Shown: one piece after another, positions 8,907-16,738 of the stretch
How the letters are laid out: the number at the start of each line of letters is the position of its first letter
Position numbering within the stretch: position 1 is the stretch's first letter
Assembly (NCBI GenBank): GCA_017610205.1
Contig: JAFCCL010000003.1
Coordinates: forward strand, 1-64,000
Direction of reading: 5' to 3'
Length of the DNA: 64,000 nucleotides
DNA from: Candidatus Iainarchaeum sp.
GTDB lineage: Archaea > Iainarchaeota > Iainarchaeia > Iainarchaeales > GCA-2688035
The notes under the pieces: model-generated
Database searches by the model: none
Told to the model about the DNA's origin: nothing
The model's input: only the letters and a program-made list of their open reading frames with translations
Program-made: the position numbers and the translations under genes

Positions 8907-9595
8907 TGTCTTGTCCCGATATAAGGTTCCCTCTAGGAATAAGGTAAGGTTGAGAGCTTCCTCAATAAAGGAGGAACCTTACATGAGGAAGCTCAATAAG
9001 AAGAAGATTAGGTGGATTATAAAGCATTGGGATTTGGGCGAGTTGAGTCACTGGCGGATTGCAAAACAGCAGGGTGTAACAAAACAGCATGCTTTGAGGG
9101 TTTACAATCGTTTCAAAGATGATAGGCATCCTGTGCTGCATAAGCCCTGGTAGTAGGCTATGGCCTGTTTAATAAAGCAACCTCAGAAAACTCGGTCAAA
9201 GTATTAAACAAGGCCATTCAAAACTATGGCTGCCCCAGACAGCTTATCTCAGATTACGGCACACAGTTCACCAGTTTACCAAAACAAACCTGTGCCAAAC
9301 CAGCAGACAACAGATTCCAAACAAGACTCAAAAAACTAAGAATAAAACACATCAAAGCACGCATAAAACACCCCCAAACAAACGGAAAGCTCGAACGATG
9401 GTGGCAAACCAACAACTTCCTCACCAAACACTTTGGCAACATGCACAAAGCAATCAAATACTACAATGAACAAAGACCCCACATGAGCCTAGAAAACGGA
9501 AGCCTAAGAACCCCCCTGCAAGCTTTCATGGAAAAAGCTTAAAATGACAAAGGACAACCCAGACTATAGAGAGAACATTAAATCAGGACAACACA
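8907..9595. mobile_element. IS481/IS3-like insertion remnant with terminal repeats and target duplication
   Basis: The left end TGTCTTGTCCCGATATAA and the inverted right end TGTGTTGTCCTGATTTAA match at 15 of 18 bases. Outside them the 14-bp ATAGGCATTAGGAC is directly repeated at 8892-8905 and 9596-9609. At about 690 bp the element is shorter than a complete IS481 element (usually about 1 kb), so it has an internal deletion. The intact ends and exact target duplication suggest a fairly recent insertion. Confidence 0.8.
8983..9542 (+). pseudogene. IS481/IS3-type integrase, internally deleted
   Basis: The ATG at 8983 follows AGGAGG and opens an HTH (KIRWIIKHWDLGELSHWRIA, then VTKQHALRVYNRF). 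The frame stops near 9153. Another frame then encodes the end of a retroviral-type integrase core: ISDYGTQFT (second Asp), KHPQTNGKLERWW (Glu) and YYNEQRPHMSL. The segment with the first catalytic Asp is missing and the halves are out of frame. It cannot encode an active transposase alone. Confidence 0.85.
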
Positions 9596-9618
9596 ATAGG
9601 CATTAGGACATAATAGTG

Positions 9619-9699
9619 TTATAATCTGCCACCCTTTCTTAAAATCTTTGACTTAAGACTGCCCAACTTTGCCTTAGCCTTCTTTAGTCTGGTTCCCAT
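9619..9699 (-). CDS. tiny basic peptide, possible
   Basis: 26 codons encoding a Lys/Arg-rich peptide (MGTRLKKAKAKLGSLKSK...). It lies 19 bases downstream of the 83-aa secreted-protein gene and has GTGATTCAA before the ATG, like other starts in this genome. Conserved coding status cannot be judged from one sequence. Confidence 0.3.
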   Translation of the reverse strand: MGTRLKKAKAKLGSLKSKILRKGGRL

Positions 9700-9718
9700 T
9701 TGAATCACTGAAACAAAA

Positions 9719-9970
9719 TCACTTAGGCGGGTCCAAATCGTTCACAAGACTTTGGCTGATTGTTGCAAGAGGGTTTAGAATAGGGGTATCAGGGGTTACA
9801 GGAGTTGGGCCTACTGGTGGCGGGCTATCAACAAATCCTGGAAAAGGAACCGTCATTGCAGCTGGATCAGAAGCACTTGGAGCGCCCCAGGTAATATTTA
9901 CAGGCACAGAAGCTGAAACAAGCAGTGCCAACATCAGAATAACTAAAACAATCAAAAGTTTGTATTTCAT
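9719..9970 (-). CDS. small secreted Pro-rich protein
   Basis: 83 aa. Signal peptide (1-20) followed by a Pro-rich, low-complexity segment (SPPPVGPTPVTPDTP). No domain is recognised. It abuts the 414-aa secreted protein gene upstream (stop and start adjacent) and is probably cotranscribed with it. It may be a wall or matrix peptide. Confidence 0.55.
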   Translation of the reverse strand: MKYKLLIVLVILMLALLVSASVPVNITWGAPSASDPAAMTVPFPGFVDSPPPVGPTPVTPDTPILNPLATISQSLVNDLDPPK

Positions 9971-11212
9971 TTAAACGCCACCTATAATTAAGTTCTCTTC
10001 TTTTATTTCATCACTTGTACCAGTAACAGAATTTACATACTTATCGCCTACTTTGATTGAAGCAATGTTTAGAATATATTTGCTACCAACTTTTACATCT
10101 TTTAAAATAATAAAGTTTGCACCAGATACCTCGTGTGAAATTTCGCCACTGGTTGTACCTTCCTCTTTCACAGTCAGCGCAGTATTAATCTTTGCAATTG
10201 GATTGCTTACTTTTCCCTCCAATTGAGAAATCCAATCTTTGAAATCAATCTTTACATCACCTGTTTCTGCATTAGGCGGTGGAATTAATTCATAATACTT
10301 TTTCAAAATATCAACATAATCTTGTCCAAGCCTAATTTTGACTTGCTGAACATAAGTTCCTTCATATACAGAAAAATGGTCAAGGTAAAGATTTAATTGG
10401 ACGCCTGAAGATGCGTGAGTGCGCCAATTTTCCACAGTATCTTCAGCAAAATTAATTGTTTCATCTAATTTTCCCAAAACTTTGGTGTCAAAGTCTGCTG
10501 AGCCAACTAGTTTTATACCAGGAACGTGACCACCCCAAAAGCTTGTCCAGCCAGCTACGCCGCCTGCTTTATCATATACTTCACCTATATCAAGAACAAT
10601 TATTTTTTCACCATGCTCTTTTCCAACAAATTCAATAGAGCATTTTCTTTCAACACACTCTATTTCTTCAGCAAAGTCTTGCTGGTCTGGATTTAATTCC
10701 GAAATATAAAAAGTTTTTACTACAGTTGCTGTAGGCTCAGGTCTTTGCCCTTCCATTTTTTCCTGAATGGTTTTTGCATTTTCGTTTGCAACAAAGGCCT
10801 TTAACTTTGGTAAAATATTTATAGGCAACGAAATTTTTAATTCATTAACGTGAACACAATCATTTATATTGCATTCGTCAAAAAATAGGTCAATAAATAT
10901 TTTGGAATCAAAAAGCATCTGTTCACTATGTCTTTGTTCAGGAAAATTCAGAGTTTGGTTTGGATAACCGCCTGCCACGCTTATTTCAAAAGGCATTATG
11001 TCAAGATCTTCATTGTAAGTTTTACATCTAAGTGTTATTAGTACAACATTGTCGTTGATTAACTGAATTGTGTCACTGTTTTCATAACAATCCATACCAG
11101 CGCTTATTTGCTGCCAGGTTCCGGTATCTAAGCTAATTTCGCGATTGAATGTTGATGAAAGAGCGGTTGGAAGCAAAAGAATTAAAATCAAAAACAGGAA
11201 AGCTTTGCGCAT
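9971..11212 (-). CDS. secreted protein of unknown function
   Basis: 413 aa from the ATG at 11212, which follows GGAGGAATCTAAAA; this start is better supported than the frame opening at 11230. Signal peptide about 1-20 (LLLPTALS). The body is beta-rich with several Cys residues, including a CVERKC pair in the middle. A C-terminal transmembrane helix is not evident, so it is either released or held by partners. It lies between a TM-anchored protein upstream and a small secreted peptide downstream, suggesting one extracellular assembly. No family recognised. Confidence 0.65.
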   Translation of the reverse strand: MRKAFLFLILILLLPTALSSTFNREISLDTGTWQQISAGMDCYENSDTIQLINDNVVLITLRCKTYNEDLDIMPFEISVAGGYPNQTLNFPEQRHSEQMLFDSKIFIDLFFDECNINDCVHVNELKISLPINILPKLKAFVANENAKTIQEKMEGQRPEPTATVVKTFYISELNPDQQDFAEEIECVERKCSIEFVGKEHGEKIIVLDIGEVYDKAGGVAGWTSFWGGHVPGIKLVGSADFDTKVLGKLDETINFAEDTVENWRTHASSGVQLNLYLDHFSVYEGTYVQQVKIRLGQDYVDILKKYYELIPPPNAETGDVKIDFKDWISQLEGKVSNPIAKINTALTVKEEGTTSGEISHEVSGANFIILKDVKVGSKYILNIASIKVGDKYVNSVTGTSDEIKEENLIIGGV

Positions 11213-11214
11213 TT

Positions 11215-11862
11215 TTAGATTCCTCCACAACTGTCTTTAAGTTCAACCGTACTTTTTTCCATTTCAAACTGGTTTTCTGCAAGTTCTACACCAAGATTAA
11301 TTACAATAATCTTATCAAGTCCCGAAATTTGGCTTTGAACAGGGTATTTTAAATTAAAGGACGAAATTGAAGAATCAATATTTTCCAGCAAATCTATTCT
11401 TTCCCTGCCAATCAAATCCCTGCTTTCAAACAAGACAGTATAATCGCAATAGTCATTAATACTTAGAGCTGAAACTGCATCAAGCTTTACATCAAATTCC
11501 TGAGTTCTTTCTATAAAGTCAACAAACTGTATAGAAATGTCTGCCATTTCGTCCAAAGCAGCTTTGCTTTCAGAATCATAACTGTTTAGATTGCTTTTAA
11601 AATCTAATAAATTGGAATTAAGGGACGAAAGCTGTGCGGTGTTCAACGAAGTTAAATCAGCCACAAAACCAGGACTAAATAATTCAACTCCTTTTGAGTT
11701 AAAAATATCTTTTAAAACATCTAAACCAGATTCAAAATCATCTTCTAAAATAGGCGCAGGACCAGGACCTGGAACTGGTTCCAATGGTACAAACAAGTAG
11801 ACTGCTGCCACAGCAATAATTATTGCAACAATTATGCCAAGGTTTTTGTATCTTGAATCCAC
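11215..11862 (-). CDS. N-terminally anchored extracytoplasmic protein, unknown
   Basis: 215 aa. One transmembrane helix at residues 8-26 is followed by a Pro-Gly-rich spacer (PVPGPGPAP) and a predominantly helical, Ser/Asp-rich domain facing outside. Two Cys residues are separated by about 70 positions. It is the first gene of a minus-strand secreted-protein operon and is divergent from the PIN gene. No family recognised. Confidence 0.6.
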   Translation of the reverse strand: MDSRYKNLGIIVAIIIAVAAVYLFVPLEPVPGPGPAPILEDDFESGLDVLKDIFNSKGVELFSPGFVADLTSLNTAQLSSLNSNLLDFKSNLNSYDSESKAALDEMADISIQFVDFIERTQEFDVKLDAVSALSINDYCDYTVLFESRDLIGRERIDLLENIDSSISSFNLKYPVQSQISGLDKIIVINLGVELAENQFEMEKSTVELKDSCGGI

Positions 11863-11901
11863 TGTAGTACACCTCTTAATGTAATAAATTACTCTTTTAT
11901 G

Positions 11902-11909
11902 TTATATAA
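11902..11909 (+). promoter_or_regulatory. TATA box of the PIN gene
   Basis: TTATATAA. Archaeal transcription normally starts 22-27 bases downstream, near 11932. That puts the open start codon at 11915 outside the transcript and supports translation from the ATG at 12005. Confidence 0.45.
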
Positions 11910-12004
11910 TAAGGTTGTGTTTTATCCACTTGCATTGTTTGAAGGGAAAGGCAATTGCCGAATTTTTGGAATTGTTTTTTAAGTTGTGCAACAACGCCTG
12001 TTTT

Positions 12005-12421
12005 ATGAAGAAATTTTATGTTGACACAAATATTTGGCCGGATTTTGCTTTAAACAGAAGGGACAGCATTAGGCCGCTTGGAGAATTGGCTTTTTCATTT
12101 TTTAGGAAAGTAGTCAGAAAAAAGTGGCAAATATTATATTCCAACTTTGTTGTAGGAGAATTAGAGCAACATTTAAAGCCTTGGGAAATGCAAGAAAGAT
12201 GCTTTGGAATTGTTTCAGATAAGGGCTTACTGTTTAAAGTTGCACTATCAACAGAACAGTCTTTTGAAGCTGAAAGGGTATCCAAAAAGTTTGGCGTTCC
12301 GTTTGGAGACGCAATACATGCCATTATAGCAAGAGACAGCAAGGCAGTTGTTGTTTCAAGAGACAGACACTTTCAAACACTTCATGAAATAGTCACTACT
12401 TTTTTGCCTGAGGAGATCTAA
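12005..12421 (+). CDS. PIN-domain ribonuclease (VapC-like toxin)
   Basis: 138 aa from the ATG at 12005. The acidic PIN residues are visible: Asp in YVDTNIW, Glu in VVGELEQ, Asp in FGDAIHAIIARD and VVSRDRHF. PIN toxins cut tRNA or rRNA with a metal-dependent active site. The gene converges on and overlaps by 26 bases a ribbon-helix-helix gene on the other strand, unlike the usual codirectional vapBC layout. The open frame extends upstream to 11915, but the TATA box argues against that start. Confidence 0.8.
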   Translation: MKKFYVDTNIWPDFALNRRDSIRPLGELAFSFFRKVVRKKWQILYSNFVVGELEQHLKPWEMQERCFGIVSDKGLLFKVALSTEQSFEAERVSKKFGVPFGDAIHAIIARDSKAVVVSRDRHFQTLHEIVTTFLPEEI

Positions 12422-12680
12422 GTTTTGCTACCAAATCTCTTGCAACCTCTTCACGCACACGCTCATATTCCTCTTCGGTCGGCTCCTTGTAGCCAGCTCT
12501 TTTGGCAAAGCCCTTTGCCTTTGCAAGTTTTCTAATTGCCAGTTCAGTGCTAAGCCTGTCGTGCAATTCCCTGATTGCCTGCCTGATATACTCTGTTTTT
12601 GTGCTGTAATTGAATTCCTTCAAATCTTTTTCAACAACACTATCAAGCTTTTTTCCAAGCCTTAGACTAATAACATCCAT
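12396..12680 (-). CDS. ribbon-helix-helix (CopG-like) antitoxin
   Basis: 94 aa from the ATG at 12680. VISLRLGKKLDSVV and STKTEYIRQAIREL form the beta-strand/helix/helix DNA-binding unit; the C-terminal half is charged and helical. A 7-bp inverted repeat lies against its start codon. It converges on the PIN gene with a 26-base tail overlap. The partner is probably that PIN protein, although opposite-strand pairing is unusual. Confidence 0.72.
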   Translation of the reverse strand: MDVISLRLGKKLDSVVEKDLKEFNYSTKTEYIRQAIRELHDRLSTELAIRKLAKAKGFAKRAGYKEPTEEEYERVREEVARDLVAKLRSPQAKK

Positions 12681-12697
12681 GTAATACAAAGTATTAC
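12681..12697. promoter_or_regulatory. operator candidate abutting the RHH start
   Basis: GTAATAC-AAA-GTATTAC, a perfect 7-bp inverted repeat with a 3-bp spacer, immediately next to the ATG of the ribbon-helix-helix gene. Bound protein would block initiation. Autoregulation is inferred. Confidence 0.55.
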
Positions 12698-12779
12698 AAA
12701 GGGGTTAAAAATCTTTCTAAAAGGCTTTAATGCAAAGACAAGCCCTTTTTTAATTTTTTACAATTTATATGCTAATAGA

Positions 12780-13712
12780 ATGAGTGAAGAAATTGTTGAC
12801 GTTGCAATTATTGGTGGGGGGCCTGCAGGAATTACTGCTGCGATTTATGCAAAAAGAAAGGCCTTAAGCGTAAAGCTTTTTGAATCAAAGGCAGTTGGAG
12901 GGCAAACCGCTGACGCCATTTGGGTTGAAAACTACCCTGGAATTAAAAAAATAAATGGAATGGAATTAATGCAGCAAATGTCAGAGCATTTGAATGAATT
13001 TGGAGTTGAACCAGAAGAAGCTGCAGAGGTTACAGGTGTGAAAAAAACAGGCGAATTGTTTGAACTTGACATTGAAAACGGAGAAGAAAAACTTCTTGCA
13101 AAAAGCATTATACTCTGCACAGGAAGCAAATACAGGGAGCTTGGTGTTCCAGGTGAAAAAGAATTGTATGGCAGGGGATTAAGCTATTGTGCCACATGCG
13201 ACGGCCCAGGATTTAAGGATAAGGTTGTTGCAGTTATAGGGGCAGGAAATTCAGGAGCAAACGCAGCTTTGTTCTTTGCAGGAATCTGCAAAAAGGTTTA
13301 CTTAATTGAGTTTGGAAAAAAACCTGTTTTTGATTCAGTTTACTCCAAACCATTAAAGGAAGAGTCAAAGATTGAATTAATGGTAAATATGCAGACTGTT
13401 GGAATTGAAGGAAAGGAAAAGGTTAAGGGCATTAAAATAAAAGACATGAAAAATGGAGCGGAAAAAGTAATTCCTGTTGACGGAGTATTTGTTTATATTG
13501 GAAGTGTTCCACAAAATGCTTTGGCAAAACAGCTTGATCTAAAAATTGACAGAAAAGGGTTTGTTGAAGTTGACAAAGGCAATAAAGCAAGCATTTCAGG
13601 TGTGTTTGCTGCAGGAGACATTACTGGAGAGCTTGCGCAGACAATTGTAGCTGCTGGTTCAGGGGCTGTTGCAGCAACCTCTGTGTTTGAGTTTGTAAAG
13701 GGTTTGAAATAA
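12780..13712 (+). CDS. trxB: thioredoxin reductase
   Basis: 310 aa, standard length. The FAD-binding GGGPAG is at residues 12-17, the redox CATC at 137-140, the NAD(P) Rossmann GAGNSG near 158, and the C-terminal FAD motif GVFAAGD. It reduces thioredoxin or glutaredoxin-like proteins with NAD(P)H. No thioredoxin gene is adjacent. It stands alone, followed by a methyltransferase gene 54 bases on. Confidence 0.95.
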   Translation: MSEEIVDVAIIGGGPAGITAAIYAKRKALSVKLFESKAVGGQTADAIWVENYPGIKKINGMELMQQMSEHLNEFGVEPEEAAEVTGVKKTGELFELDIENGEEKLLAKSIILCTGSKYRELGVPGEKELYGRGLSYCATCDGPGFKDKVVAVIGAGNSGANAALFFAGICKKVYLIEFGKKPVFDSVYSKPLKEESKIELMVNMQTVGIEGKEKVKGIKIKDMKNGAEKVIPVDGVFVYIGSVPQNALAKQLDLKIDRKGFVEVDKGNKASISGVFAAGDITGELAQTIVAAGSGAVAATSVFEFVKGLK

Positions 13713-13765
13713 AAGGTATAAAAGACTTGAAGCAAAATGCGTAAAGGACTTGAAGTGGTTGAAAA

Positions 13766-14428
13766 ATGGTTGAGCTAAACGACCAAAACTTTTATTACGG
13801 AAATATTGGCGGAAAACTACTTGGCAACAAGGAAAGGGAAAGTGCTATTCTTGAAGAGCTTGCAACCTTGAAGCGAAATGATTTCTTTTTGGAGGTTGGA
13901 TGTGCACAGGGATATTTTGAAAAAATTGCAAGGCGCTTTTGCCAAAATGTCTTTGGAGGAGACTACACTTTTGAAAAACTCCCGGTTTCTGAAAAAGAAT
14001 TTGCCGGTTGCCATTTTGCAGGAATAGATGCAGAAATGCTTCCGTTCAAAGACAAAAGCTTTGACTTTGTTTTATGCACAGAGGTTTTGGAGCATGTGCC
14101 AAAATGGGGAAAGGCGCTTAAGGAATTGCAAAGGGTTGCAAGGAAAAAAATTCTTGTAACCGTTCCTTTGGAAAAAGGAGTTTTTTGGCAGACACTAAGC
14201 CTCTTTAGGAGAATGGAAACAAGAGGCCACTTGCACAAAATTGGAAGCAGTGATTTAAAACAAGGCATTGGAAAAGACTGGCAGGTTACAAGGCACAAAA
14301 TTGTTGCAACCCCAAGCAGGCATGTAAACAAAGTTGTTGGAAAAAGGCTTGGGGAAATGATTGGAATGTATGCAGTTCTGTTGTTTGAAAAAGACGAAAA
14401 ACACAAAGCAAGTCCAAAAAGAAAGTAA
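13766..14428 (+). CDS. class I SAM-dependent methyltransferase
   Basis: 220 aa. Motif I appears as FFLEVGCAQGYFEKIA and the acidic loop as GIDAEMLPFKDKSFDFVLCTEVLEHV, the Methyltransf_11 pattern. The substrate cannot be read from the sequence; such proteins methylate small molecules, lipids or glycans. The basic C-terminal tail (HKASPKRK) is short. A palindromic operator for the next gene starts right after its stop codon. Confidence 0.85.
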   Translation: MVELNDQNFYYGNIGGKLLGNKERESAILEELATLKRNDFFLEVGCAQGYFEKIARRFCQNVFGGDYTFEKLPVSEKEFAGCHFAGIDAEMLPFKDKSFDFVLCTEVLEHVPKWGKALKELQRVARKKILVTVPLEKGVFWQTLSLFRRMETRGHLHKIGSSDLKQGIGKDWQVTRHKIVATPSRHVNKVVGKRLGEMIGMYAVLLFEKDEKHKASPKRK

Positions 14429-14429
14429 T

Positions 14430-14461
14430 TTATATAACATGTTATATAAGATGTTATATAA
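14430..14461. promoter_or_regulatory. palindromic operator/TATA region before an RHH gene
   Basis: TTATATAACATGTTATATAA (14430-14449) is a perfect 20-bp palindrome. A third half-site, ATGTTATATAA, follows at 14451-14461. The sites overlap the only TATA-like sequences upstream of the ribbon-helix-helix gene at 14474. RHH dimers bind paired half-sites cooperatively, so autorepression is the natural reading. Confidence 0.6.
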
Positions 14462-14473
14462 GATGTATGTTAG

Positions 14474-14737
14474 GTGGTTTGCATTAAGCATTATTCTCTT
14501 GTAATTGACCCAAAGCTTGTAAAGGAAATTGATAAACTGGTTAAAGAACATGGAATTTTCAGCAGCAGAAGCGATTTTATCAGAGACTCTATTAGGGCAA
14601 GGCTTATTGAGGTAAGAAAAAGCCTTTTGAGCAAGGAAGTGGAAAAGCCTGATGAAGAAGAGTTTGAAATTGAAGAAAAGGTTGTTGAAGAGGCAATGGA
14701 AGAATTGGACGAGTACAAATTTGGTGGAGTTCACTGA
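14474..14737 (+). CDS. ribbon-helix-helix DNA-binding protein
   Basis: 87 aa. HYSLVIDPKLVKEIDKLVK and SSRSDFIRDSIRARL form the RHH fold, followed by a very acidic C-terminal segment. The frame opens with GTG; no ATG is available, and the GGTGG there may instead be the ribosome-binding site for an ATT start. It shares its stop with the start of the next gene. The order RHH plus unknown basic protein looks like an antitoxin-type operon, but the partner is not a known toxin. Confidence 0.75.
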   Translation: MVCIKHYSLVIDPKLVKEIDKLVKEHGIFSSRSDFIRDSIRARLIEVRKSLLSKEVEKPDEEEFEIEEKVVEEAMEELDEYKFGGVH

Positions 14738-15243
14738 TGAACAAAAGAAGAGTAACGAAAAACTTTTTGCAAAAGAAACCTGTGGGTCAGATTGAGCTTT
14801 TTACAGGCATTGTAAATAAACAAACTCCCAGAGAACAGGTTTTTGCTGAAAAACTGTATTCAGCAGGGCTTATTCCAGCAACAGTTAGAAGAAAAAGGCG
14901 TAAAAAAGGCAGACCAATGACAATTAATGTTAAAACAGAGGTTTCAAAAGCTGCTGCTGTCCTGTTGAAAGTAAAAGGAGTAAACTTGAATGCATTGTGC
15001 ATTATTTTGAAAAGCAAGGAAAGGCCGAGTGTGGAGTCTGTCCTAAAAAGGGGGGTTGTCGCTGCAATAAAAAGAAGCCCTGAAGAACAAAAGAATCTGA
15101 AGGACGCACTTGAAGTAATTATCTACTTTGCAAATAGGAACAAAGACAGAAAGGATATTGCAAAAAAATTTGCCCCTGATGCAAAAGAAAAAACAGAGAA
15201 GAACAGGCAGAAAAGACATTTGAAAGACATTACAGGAAGCTAA
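14737..15243 (+). CDS. basic protein of unknown function, partner of the RHH gene
   Basis: 168 aa, strongly basic. It starts on the last base of the RHH stop codon (TGATGA overlap), so it is translationally coupled. The middle is a plausible alpha/beta core (ALCIILKSKERPSVESVLKRGVVAAIK) and the ends are Lys/Arg-rich. I do not recognise a family. Position suggests a regulated toxin-like or nucleic-acid-binding protein; this is inference. Confidence 0.5.
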   Translation: MNKRRVTKNFLQKKPVGQIELFTGIVNKQTPREQVFAEKLYSAGLIPATVRRKRRKKGRPMTINVKTEVSKAAAVLLKVKGVNLNALCIILKSKERPSVESVLKRGVVAAIKRSPEEQKNLKDALEVIIYFANRNKDRKDIAKKFAPDAKEKTEKNRQKRHLKDITGS

Positions 15244-15272
15244 CACTTTGAAAATCATTGTTTTTTAATTGT

Positions 15273-15280
15273 TTTATATA
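15273..15280 (+). promoter_or_regulatory. TATA box, leaderless promoter
   Basis: TTTATATA lies 16 bases before the ATG at 15296, so the expected transcription start coincides with that ATG. This selects 15296 over the upstream open start at 15269. Confidence 0.45.
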
Positions 15281-15295
15281 GTATTATATTCGGGT

Positions 15296-16189
15296 ATGGG
15301 AAAGATAACTGTTTCAGAAAAAGGCGGTGATTTTGCATTGCTTGTCCAGCAACAGGAATTTAAAGAGCTTGGACTTGACTCAAAAGCATGCTATGAGTTG
15401 GTAAAGGCAAAGAAAGGAATTTGGGTTTTGGTTGCATGTGAAAATCCTGTTCAAAAAGAAAATCCTTTGGATAAAAAGATTTTTGCATTGCTTAAGAAAA
15501 AGAACTTAAAAGACAGGGTTGAAAAAAGATTTGAAACATTTTTAAGCACAGAAGAGCTTGTGCGCTTTAACGAACTTTTGAAAGAAGGCGGAGTTGTTGC
15601 ATTCAAATTAAGCCCAAAATACAAAATGGCTGTTTACAAGACAAGGGAAGAAATTGAAAAAAATGTAAAAATGGATTTTGAAACAGGAAATGAAACAAGT
15701 AACAAAACCAAAAATGAAACCAGTGGAGAAAAAATCGCTGAAGGAAAATCCAGTGGAAAAAAAGCCAGCGAAAAAAAAGTTGTTGGAAAAAAGGAATCAG
15801 AAACAGTTGGCACAGGAAAAAAGGAATCAGAATTCTTTGAAGCAAAAGAGAAGCGCCCAGACCAGTACACTTTTGAAAAAGACGGCTTTCTTGTATTCAA
15901 AAATGCACAAAATGCAAAGATTTTGAGCGTCAAACTCAAAAAAGAAATTGATGAAGGCAAGATACGGGGAATTAAAAGCTTTGACGGGTTTTATTATGTT
16001 GTGGAAAATGCTTTATATCAAAGGCACAGGGCAAACGTGCTTTCAGCAATAAAAGAAAAGGCAGCAGGTGTTGCAGGGATTGCTGAACAGATAGAAATTA
16101 GTAAAATGCTTGCAAGAGTTGTGTGCGAGCTTTTGAAGGATGAGGGTGAAATAATTGAAAAAAGAAAAGACAATTTCCAGGCAATCTAA
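15296..16189 (+). CDS. unknown archaeal protein with Lys-rich linker
   Basis: 297 aa. An N-terminal alpha/beta domain (1-110) and a C-terminal domain (about 185-297) with a winged-helix-like end are joined by a low-complexity Lys/Glu/Ser linker of about 70 residues containing repeated KKESE units. It overlaps the next gene by 35 bases, implying coupled expression. I do not recognise it. The two-domain layout with a charged tether suggests a scaffold or regulator. Confidence 0.6.
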   Translation: MGKITVSEKGGDFALLVQQQEFKELGLDSKACYELVKAKKGIWVLVACENPVQKENPLDKKIFALLKKKNLKDRVEKRFETFLSTEELVRFNELLKEGGVVAFKLSPKYKMAVYKTREEIEKNVKMDFETGNETSNKTKNETSGEKIAEGKSSGKKASEKKVVGKKESETVGTGKKESEFFEAKEKRPDQYTFEKDGFLVFKNAQNAKILSVKLKKEIDEGKIRGIKSFDGFYYVVENALYQRHRANVLSAIKEKAAGVAGIAEQIEISKMLARVVCELLKDEGEIIEKRKDNFQAI

Positions 16190-16673
16190 GAAAAATGAGA
16201 AAAAAGCTGCAGAAAAAAAAGCAGTGGCAGGAAAAAAAGGAATTATAGACGCGGAGCAGGTTGAAAAGCCAAAGGGGCCAAAAATTCTTGTTCCGTTGCT
16301 TTCAAAAAGAGAAGGCGAAGAAGGGTTTATTGAAGCTGTTGCCCCGGGAGCAGGTGAGATAATTCTTTTGCTTGTTATTGACACATCTGCAATGGCAGGA
16401 GGGTTTGGGTTTGCTACGGGGGAAATTGCAGTAGGCAATGTACTAATGCAAAAAGTCAAAACAGCTTTTGGAAAGAAAAGAAAAACGTGCAATGACATTA
16501 TTGAATGGGGAGACACTGCAAACAAAATAGAGCATTTGGCACAATTGAATCAGGTTGCAAAAATTTTTGTAGTAAAGCAGGATAACGATTTTTTCAAAAA
16601 ACTGTTGAATGATATGAAGGAAAAATTGCCAAAAATTGAAATTCACGAAATTGAATTGAGTAAAGCAGAATGA
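16155..16673 (+). CDS. universal-stress-protein-like domain protein
   Basis: 172 aa from TTG, supported by GAGGGTGA just upstream. After a Lys-rich tail (1-40) the pattern KILVPL ... IILLLVID ... EHLAQLNQVAKIFVVKQ matches the alternating strands and helices of a UspA-like Rossmann fold. The ATP-binding G-x2-G-x9-G(S/T) motif is not evident, so nucleotide binding is doubtful. It overlaps the upstream gene and probably works with it. Confidence 0.5.
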   Translation: MKKEKTISRQSKKNEKKAAEKKAVAGKKGIIDAEQVEKPKGPKILVPLLSKREGEEGFIEAVAPGAGEIILLLVIDTSAMAGGFGFATGEIAVGNVLMQKVKTAFGKKRKTCNDIIEWGDTANKIEHLAQLNQVAKIFVVKQDNDFFKKLLNDMKEKLPKIEIHEIELSKAE

Positions 16674-16738
16674 TTGAAGAAATTGGATTGACTGAAGCAG
16701 AATAGATGCAAAAAATTAAATCGGGTGAAGAAGAGTAA

